In this document: positions 59,148 through 64,000 of the stretch, one piece after another
Layout of the letters: each line of letters opens with the position of its first letter
Position numbering within the stretch: the first letter of the stretch is position 1
Assembly: GCA_963770995.1 (NCBI GenBank)
Contig: CAVYRS010000001.1
Location: forward strand, 2,604,001 to 2,668,000
DNA length: 64,000 nt
Reading direction: 5' to 3'
Origin: CAVSWN01 sp963770995
GTDB lineage: Bacteria; Acidobacteriota; Vicinamibacteria; Vicinamibacterales; CAVVIG01
Translations under genes and position numbers: made by a program
The notes under the pieces: generated by a model
The model's database searches: none
Told to the model about the DNA's origin: nothing
Seen by the model: the letters and a program-made list of their open reading frames with translations, nothing else

Positions 59148-61823
59148 ATGTCGGCGGGCCGACTTTTCCTGGTGATCGTGTCTCTGGTGGCGGGAGCCGT
59201 CCCTGCGTCCGGGCAGAGCCGGACGGGGACGATCGCGGGCGTCGTGACGGGCGACGATGGCAATCGCCTGCCGGGCGTGACGGTGACGGTCGAGAACCAG
59301 GTCGCCGGCATCCGCAAGACCGCCATGACCGACGCCGACGGCCACTACGATGTGTCCGACGTGCCGGCGGATGGGGAGTATGTCGTCGGCGCCTCGCTCG
59401 TCGGTTTCGCGGTCGCCACGCCGATGCGCGTCACGATGGGGTCCGACCGCCGCGGCACGGCGAATTTCGTCCTCAAGGTCACGCTGCTCGAATCGGTCGC
59501 CGTCACGGCGCGATCGCCGCTGCTCGAGGAGGACCAGTCGCGCGTCCAGCAGACGATCAGCGACGAGCTGGTGCACACGCTGCCGCTCCTCGGCCGCAAC
59601 TTTCTTCCGCTGGCGTCATTGGCCGCCGGCTTCACCGGCAACGCGAACTTTCCCAGTCCGCAGGGGCAGAACTACTCGACCAACAACGTGCTCGTCGACG
59701 GCGCCAGCCATTTTTCGAAATGGCGCAGCGCGCCGCGCACCTTCTATTCCGGGTACAGCCTCGAGGCGATCAAGGAAGTCCGGGTGATGACGAGTCGCTT
59801 CTCGGCCGAGTACGGCGACGCGCTCGCGACCGTGACGACGGCGCTCACGCGATCCGGGGACGCGGAATTTCATGGGTCCGGGCTGTTCTTCATTCAGAAC
59901 AGCGCGCTCAACGAGCCGCCCGTGTTCGCTACCGTCAAACCGCCATCCAATTCGGAGCGCTTCGGGTTCACGTTAGGCGGCCCGCTGACGAAGCAGAAGG
60001 ACCGGACGCATTTCCTCGAGAGCTACGAGGGCCGCGTTTCGCGCACCAAGAACATCGTCATCTCGCCGACGGCCTTTGGACAGAGCGTCCCCGACAACGA
60101 AGACGAGCATCTGATCTTCTTCAGGGTCGATCATCGGCCGACGCCGAATCACCTGGTGATGAGCCGGTACAACGGCCAGTTCCTGCGCTGGCATTCCGAG
60201 CGCGGCGGCCTGGACCTGGCGGGGACCGGGACCTCGTACGTCAACGACGTGCACACCTGGCTCACCACCGACCGCCACGCGCTGGGGCGGCGCTGGCTCA
60301 ACGATCTGCGCTTTCAGTTCGCGCGCTTCGTCGATCTCCGCCGCGATCTCAATCCGACCGTGTTCGTGTCGCGCGTCGGCTTTTCGCAGGAGGGCGGATC
60401 GATCGGTCCGGTCGGCTTTGGCGCCGATCCCGAAGACACCTGGGAGGCGGCCGACACGCTGTCGTTCCTGTCCAGCCTACACGCGCTGCGCGTCGGTGGC
60501 GGGCTCAAGTACGTGCGCGATCACAATCCGTCCATGAGCTTCGGCCGCGGCGCGTACTTCTTCGCCGGCGACCCGGCTCGATTCCCGCAGCCGTACCTGT
60601 ACTACCAAACCTTCGCGCCGACCCCCGACAAGGCGTTCGCCGATCCGCGCAGCACCTCCGCGTTCATGTTCGTGCAGGACGACTATCGCCTGACCGGCAC
60701 GACCACGCTCAATCTCGGCCTTCGCTACGACATCGAACGCATCTCGAACGTCCGCAACTACACGGAGTCGAGCGATCTCAACAACCTGCAACCGCGCTTC
60801 GGCGTCGCGTGGCGCCCGCTGGATCGCACGATCGTGCGCGGCGGCGTCGGGCTCTACACGCAGCAGCATCTGCTCTACTACATCAACCGCGTCCAGCTCG
60901 AGGGGCCGGACGGCCTCGTGAGCCTCGTTCTCCCCCCGGGTTCGCCGCTCTTTCCGCAGTTTCCAACCACCTTGCAGATCACGAGCGGCTATCCGGCGCG
61001 CGACATCCAGGTCCTCGACCAGGACTTCAGGAACCCGTACTCGGTCCAGGCGACAGTCGGGTTCGAGCGAAATATTCGCAACGTCAGCGTCGCGGCCGAC
61101 TACGTCTATCTGAACGGCCACGATCTCATGAGCCTGGTCGACGCCAACGCGCCGGCGTCGAACATCAAGCCCGCCACGCGCACCGTCGTCGCCGCCGACG
61201 CGACGCGGCCCACGCGGCCCGTTCCCGGCGGCTTCCGCAACATCGTGACGCTCGGCAATCTCGGCCGGAGCTGGTATCACGCGCTGCAGCTGAAAGCGGA
61301 GCGCTCGACCGGCTCGCTGCATGCCATGGTGACCTACACGCTGTCGGATGCCCAGGACATGCTGAATTACACGCTGCCGGAGGACAGCCGCAATCTGGAG
61401 GCGGAAAAAGGGCGCGCCAACGCCAATGTCAGGCACAATCTGACCTTCGGCGCTACCTGGTCGATGCCCGGCACTGGAGTGCTGTGGCGGGACTGGTCGC
61501 TCTCGGGGATAGGGGTGTTCCGCAGCGCGAGGCCGTATACGATTACATGGGGAGACGATCGCAACGGCACGACACAGAATGATGCTCGGCCTGGCGCGCG
61601 CAATACCGGCGACACCGACAGCTATCAGAACCTGGATCTGGCCTTGACGAGGCGCGTGACGCGGGGACCTCGCGTCTATGAGCTGCGCGGCGAAGCGTTC
61701 AACGTGTTGAACACCACCAATTTCGACGAGTACGTCGGCGCCTTGCTCTCGCCGTTCTACGCGAGGCCGATCTCGGCGTTCCCGAAGCGGCGTCTGCAGC
61801 TGGCTGTCATCGTGAGGTTCTAG
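59148..61823 (+). CDS. TonB-dependent receptor with carboxypeptidase-regulatory N-terminus (second)
   Basis: The 891-residue outer-membrane receptor starts at ATG 59148 after GGAGG, with a signal peptide (RLFLVIVSLVAGAVPASG). A carboxypeptidase-regulatory-like domain (about 22-105, GVVTGDDGNRLPGVTVTVENQ), plug (about 120-225, LPLLGRNFLPLASLAAGF ... NNVLVDGASHF) and barrel follow, ending RLQLAVIVRF with a terminal F. The divergent proline racemase gene suggests uptake of proline-containing oligopeptides. In the 60-bp intergenic region AAGCATGT is repeated at 59082 and 59105, a possible operator or partly a start-codon coincidence. Confidence 0.9.
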   Translation: MSAGRLFLVIVSLVAGAVPASGQSRTGTIAGVVTGDDGNRLPGVTVTVENQVAGIRKTAMTDADGHYDVSDVPADGEYVVGASLVGFAVATPMRVTMGSDRRGTANFVLKVTLLESVAVTARSPLLEEDQSRVQQTISDELVHTLPLLGRNFLPLASLAAGFTGNANFPSPQGQNYSTNNVLVDGASHFSKWRSAPRTFYSGYSLEAIKEVRVMTSRFSAEYGDALATVTTALTRSGDAEFHGSGLFFIQNSALNEPPVFATVKPPSNSERFGFTLGGPLTKQKDRTHFLESYEGRVSRTKNIVISPTAFGQSVPDNEDEHLIFFRVDHRPTPNHLVMSRYNGQFLRWHSERGGLDLAGTGTSYVNDVHTWLTTDRHALGRRWLNDLRFQFARFVDLRRDLNPTVFVSRVGFSQEGGSIGPVGFGADPEDTWEAADTLSFLSSLHALRVGGGLKYVRDHNPSMSFGRGAYFFAGDPARFPQPYLYYQTFAPTPDKAFADPRSTSAFMFVQDDYRLTGTTTLNLGLRYDIERISNVRNYTESSDLNNLQPRFGVAWRPLDRTIVRGGVGLYTQQHLLYYINRVQLEGPDGLVSLVLPPGSPLFPQFPTTLQITSGYPARDIQVLDQDFRNPYSVQATVGFERNIRNVSVAADYVYLNGHDLMSLVDANAPASNIKPATRTVVAADATRPTRPVPGGFRNIVTLGNLGRSWYHALQLKAERSTGSLHAMVTYTLSDAQDMLNYTLPEDSRNLEAEKGRANANVRHNLTFGATWSMPGTGVLWRDWSLSGIGVFRSARPYTITWGDDRNGTTQNDARPGARNTGDTDSYQNLDLALTRRVTRGPRVYELRGEAFNVLNTTNFDEYVGALLSPFYARPISAFPKRRLQLAVIVRF

Positions 61824-61839
61824 ATTGTTCTTCCGCCCG

Positions 61840-62790
61840 ATGCGGCGTCCGGGACTCGCGCGCGCGCTGGTCACCGCAGGGGCTCTGGCGCTTTGCCTGG
61901 GCGCCATCCAATGTGGCGGGAATTCCGCGACCGGTCCCACGCCTCCTCCGGGATCGCCGCCGCCCGGCGATCCAACGCCGCCCGGACCCACAGTTCCACC
62001 GCCGCCGACGTCCGAGATTTTTGTCGGCGCCGGCGACATCGCGATGTGCGACCAACTCGACCCCGCACGGCAGACCGGACAACTGCTCTCGACGATCGGC
62101 GGGACGGTGTTCGTGCTCGGGGACAACGCGTACTTTGGATCGGTGCGCGACTACCGGGACTGTTACGACCAGGTCTGGGGCCGGGAGAAAGGCCGGACGT
62201 TCCCAGTGCCCGGGAACCACGAGTACGACAACGGAGTCGGCGCGGCGCCCTACTTCAACTATTTTGGGACGAACGCGGGGACGCCCGGGCTCGGTTACTA
62301 CAGCTTCCCGGTCGGCAACTGGCACGCGATCGCCCTCAACAGCAATCTTTCGACCGCGGAGAATTCGCCGCAGGGTCAGTGGCTGAAGGCCGATCTGGCG
62401 GCCAATACGAGCAAGTGCACCATCGCCTACTGGCACCATCCGTTGTTCACGTCCTCACAGAATGGACCGCAGAACTTCACGCGCGATTTCTGGCGTCAGC
62501 TGTACGCGGCCGGGGCGGACGTCGTGATGGGCGGACACGATCACGTGTACGAACGCTTCGCGCCCCAGGATCCGGATGGACGGCCCGATCCGGCGCGCGG
62601 CATCCGCGAGTTCGTCGCCGGAACGGGCGGCGCTTTCCTCTATACGTTTCCCACCATCGCCGCGAACAGCCAGGTTCGCCTTCGGGCGTTCGGCGTGTTG
62701 AAGCTGACACTGAACGCCGACAGCTACGACTGGCAGTTCATCCAGGTCGGAGGTGCGATCGGCGATTTCGGCACCACTCAGTGTCACTGA
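61840..62790 (+). CDS. lipid-anchored metallophosphoesterase (purple-acid-phosphatase-like)
   Basis: A signal with lipobox (LGAIQCGG) is followed by a Pro/Gly-rich linker. The calcineurin-like domain has VGAGDIAMCD, LGDNAYFG, PVPGNHEYDN, YWHHPLFTS and GGHDHVYERF in order, giving the two-metal site of metallophosphoesterases. The 316 residues from ATG 61840 fit the purple-acid-phosphatase-like secreted group; a TTG at 61825 is an alternative start. It follows the TonB receptor by 16 bp and may share its transcript. Likely role is release of phosphate from organic esters outside the cell. Confidence 0.88.
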   Translation: MRRPGLARALVTAGALALCLGAIQCGGNSATGPTPPPGSPPPGDPTPPGPTVPPPPTSEIFVGAGDIAMCDQLDPARQTGQLLSTIGGTVFVLGDNAYFGSVRDYRDCYDQVWGREKGRTFPVPGNHEYDNGVGAAPYFNYFGTNAGTPGLGYYSFPVGNWHAIALNSNLSTAENSPQGQWLKADLAANTSKCTIAYWHHPLFTSSQNGPQNFTRDFWRQLYAAGADVVMGGHDHVYERFAPQDPDGRPDPARGIREFVAGTGGAFLYTFPTIAANSQVRLRAFGVLKLTLNADSYDWQFIQVGGAIGDFGTTQCH

Positions 62791-63950
62791 GCACCCGGTT
62801 CCGACTCCTCACCGAAGCCGACGTGAAGGCCGTCCTCAGCATGGACGACCTGATCGACACCATGGCATCGGCGCTCCAGCGGTTTTCCACGCGTCAGGTC
62901 GAGCAGCCGGTGCGATCGATCATCGCCGTCGACGGCGACGCCGCGTTCTTCGGTACCATGCCCGCCTTCGTTCGCGGGAGTTCGAGCGCGAACTTCGGCG
63001 CGGCAAGCCCTGACGTGCGCGGGAGTTCGGGCGCGGACTCCGGCGAGGCCGGCCCGGCGAAAGCACAGGGCGACGCGGCGCTCGGCGCGAAACTCGTCAC
63101 CGTGTTCGGCGCGAACGCCGCGCGCGGCCTGCATACGCACCTCGCGTCGATCGTCCTGCTCGATCCCGAGACCGGCGCGCTGCGCGCGTTGCTCGACGGC
63201 CGCTACATCACCGAGGCGCGCACCGCGGCGGTGTCGGCCGTGTCGTCGCGCCTGCTCGCGCGTCCGACGGCGGCGTCGCTGGCGATCATCGGATCGGGCG
63301 TCCAGGCGCGGAGTCATCTCGAGGCGCTGTCGCGCGTCCACAAACTGCGTCAGGTGACCGTGTGGAGCCCGAACAAGAACCGCCGCGATCAGTTCGTCGA
63401 GTACGCAAAAACTGCGATCAGCTCTGACCCCAAGGCCCCGACTGGTGCCCCCTCGGGGTCAGACCCCGAACACACAACTAATAGTGCCGTGGGGTCAGAC
63501 CCCAAAGTGTCCATCGTGTCCGTCGACCACGCCGGCGAAGCGGTGGTCGGCGCCGACATCATCGTGCTGGTGACTGCATCGCCCACGCCGGTCATCGAAA
63601 GCGGCTGGGTCAAGCCCGGCGCGCACGTGATTTCGGTGGGCGCCTGCCGGCCGACCCAGCGCGAGATCGATCCCGCGCTCACCGCGCGCGCGCGCTTGTT
63701 CGTGGATTCGCGCGACGCCGCGCTCGTCGAATCAGGTGACGTCGTGCTCGGGATTCAGGAAGGCCGCTTCGGCCCCGGCCACATCGTCGCGGAAATCGGT
63801 GAGCTCGTGAATGGCGCGGCGGGCCGGCAGAACGCGACCGAGATTACGATCTTCAAATCGCTGGGAATGGCGGTGGAAGACGTGACGGCGGCCGACCTTG
63901 CGTACCGGCGCGCCGTCGAACGAGGGATCGGGACGGAGCTTACCCTGTAG
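62781..63950 (+). CDS. ornithine cyclodeaminase/mu-crystallin family protein with repeat insertions
   Basis: From GTG 62781, overlapping the phosphoesterase stop by 10 bp, the product is 389 residues. It has the family pattern: MDDLIDTMASALQRFSTRQVEQPVR, the Rossmann motif LAIIGSGVQARSHLEAL near residue 173, and VVGADIIVLVTASPTPVIESGWVKPGAHVISVGA, then LVESGDVVLG and TEITIFKSLGMAVED. The enzyme may be an ornithine cyclodeaminase, alanine dehydrogenase or ketimine reductase; alongside a proline racemase, an imine/proline role is plausible. Two insertions lengthen it: a 45-bp duplicated segment (residues about 65-100) and a GGGGTCAGACCCC-bearing stretch (residues about 213-242). Confidence 0.87.
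   Translation: MSLSTRFRLLTEADVKAVLSMDDLIDTMASALQRFSTRQVEQPVRSIIAVDGDAAFFGTMPAFVRGSSSANFGAASPDVRGSSGADSGEAGPAKAQGDAALGAKLVTVFGANAARGLHTHLASIVLLDPETGALRALLDGRYITEARTAAVSAVSSRLLARPTAASLAIIGSGVQARSHLEALSRVHKLRQVTVWSPNKNRRDQFVEYAKTAISSDPKAPTGAPSGSDPEHTTNSAVGSDPKVSIVSVDHAGEAVVGADIIVLVTASPTPVIESGWVKPGAHVISVGACRPTQREIDPALTARARLFVDSRDAALVESGDVVLGIQEGRFGPGHIVAEIGELVNGAAGRQNATEITIFKSLGMAVEDVTAADLAYRRAVERGIGTELTL
62969..63058. repeat. 45-bp direct duplication within the cyclodeaminase gene
   Basis: CGTTCGCGGGAGTTCGAGCG at 62969 is echoed by CGTGCGCGGGAGTTCGGGCG at 63014, exactly 45 bp later, and the following bases also match. Encoded peptides share VRGSS followed by a small acidic or polar stretch. It interrupts a loop after the family's GTMPAF segment. 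Confidence 0.7.
63421..63503. repeat. GGGGTCAGACCCC cluster inside the cyclodeaminase gene
   Basis: The palindrome occurs at 63455-63467 and 63491-63503, and GCTCTGACCCC (63421-63431) is a partial inverted copy. The tract encodes SDPK/GSDP-rich residues absent from the family. A third full copy lies at 41274-41286. Confidence 0.8.
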
Positions 63951-63956
63951 CCCGGC

Positions 63957-64000
63957 TTACCGAGGCGCGAGAGCCTTGGCCTCTTCAGCCAGCCACGCGT
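63957..64000 (-). CDS. 3' end of an unidentified gene, cut by the window edge
   Basis: On the minus strand the last 13 codons read AWLAEEAKALAPR then TAA at 63959-63957, convergent with the cyclodeaminase gene. Only this helical-looking tail is visible, so no function can be given. It could also be a chance open frame. Confidence 0.4.
   Translation of the reverse strand, partial: AWLAEEAKALAPR

Overview
The window looks like chromosomal DNA from an uncultured or little-studied acidobacterium, most likely near Vicinamibacteria. The evidence is the high GC content, an orphan duplicated ABC permease of the acidobacterial ADOP type, an acidobacterial-type secreted VWA protein, a Ser/Thr kinase fused to a TolB-like propeller, carboxypeptidase-regulatory-domain TonB receptors, and many secreted M14 and S41 peptidases. 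The taxonomic call is inference from gene content. No rRNA, tRNA, CRISPR array, transposase or phage gene was seen.

Layout. 1-8949: a divergent arginine biosynthesis locus. argR, an argG-like gene and a frameshifted argH run leftward; argC, argB, argD, an argA-like acetyltransferase, argJ and argF run rightward, mostly with 4-bp start/stop overlaps, from a shared control region with candidate ARG boxes. 9028-14431: a c-type cytochrome, a 27-bp tandem array, a BlaI/M56 sensor pair with a frameshifted beta-lactamase-like hydrolase, and a secreted metallo-beta-lactamase-fold protein. 14526-25005 (minus): ADOP permease, tricorn-like S41 protease, a secreted unknown protein, a lipoprotein, an MFS transporter and 5-oxoprolinase subunit A. 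25038-29428 (plus): the kinase-propeller fusion and a pair of unusual small proteins (Q/L-rich, then BON). 29482-41190 (minus): an apparent operon of M14 peptidase, TonB receptor and M14 peptidase. 41537-45451 (minus): dTDP-sugar genes rfbB, rfbA and rfbC behind a solitary DGQHR/DndB-like protein. 45609-54252: a third M14 peptidase, a class V aminotransferase, an HGSNAT-like membrane acyltransferase, an FTR1 iron permease, a VWA protein and small membrane proteins. 54322-57990: coupled cyaY, gamma-glutamyltransferase-like, lipoprotein and CotH genes. 58068-64000: a proline racemase-family enzyme diverging from a second TonB receptor, then a phosphoesterase and an ornithine cyclodeaminase-family gene.

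Together the genes suggest a heterotroph that digests peptides outside the cytoplasm (M14, S41), imports products through TonB receptors, and handles proline-, glutamate- and pyroglutamate-type compounds.

The most unusual signal is in the repeats. At least nine loci carry imperfect hairpins whose two arms are each built from 7-8 bp tandem repeats, with a different unit at nearly every locus; three further loci carry one arm only. Most are intergenic, but some lie inside reading frames (argB, the acyltransferase). A second set of palindromic elements is inserted in frame in the kinase, an M14 peptidase, rfbB and the cyclodeaminase gene. A 140-bp element at 13345-13484 can fold as a four-way junction. 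Three genes (argH, the beta-lactamase-like hydrolase, rfbB) carry single-base frameshifts; assembly error is as likely as real decay.
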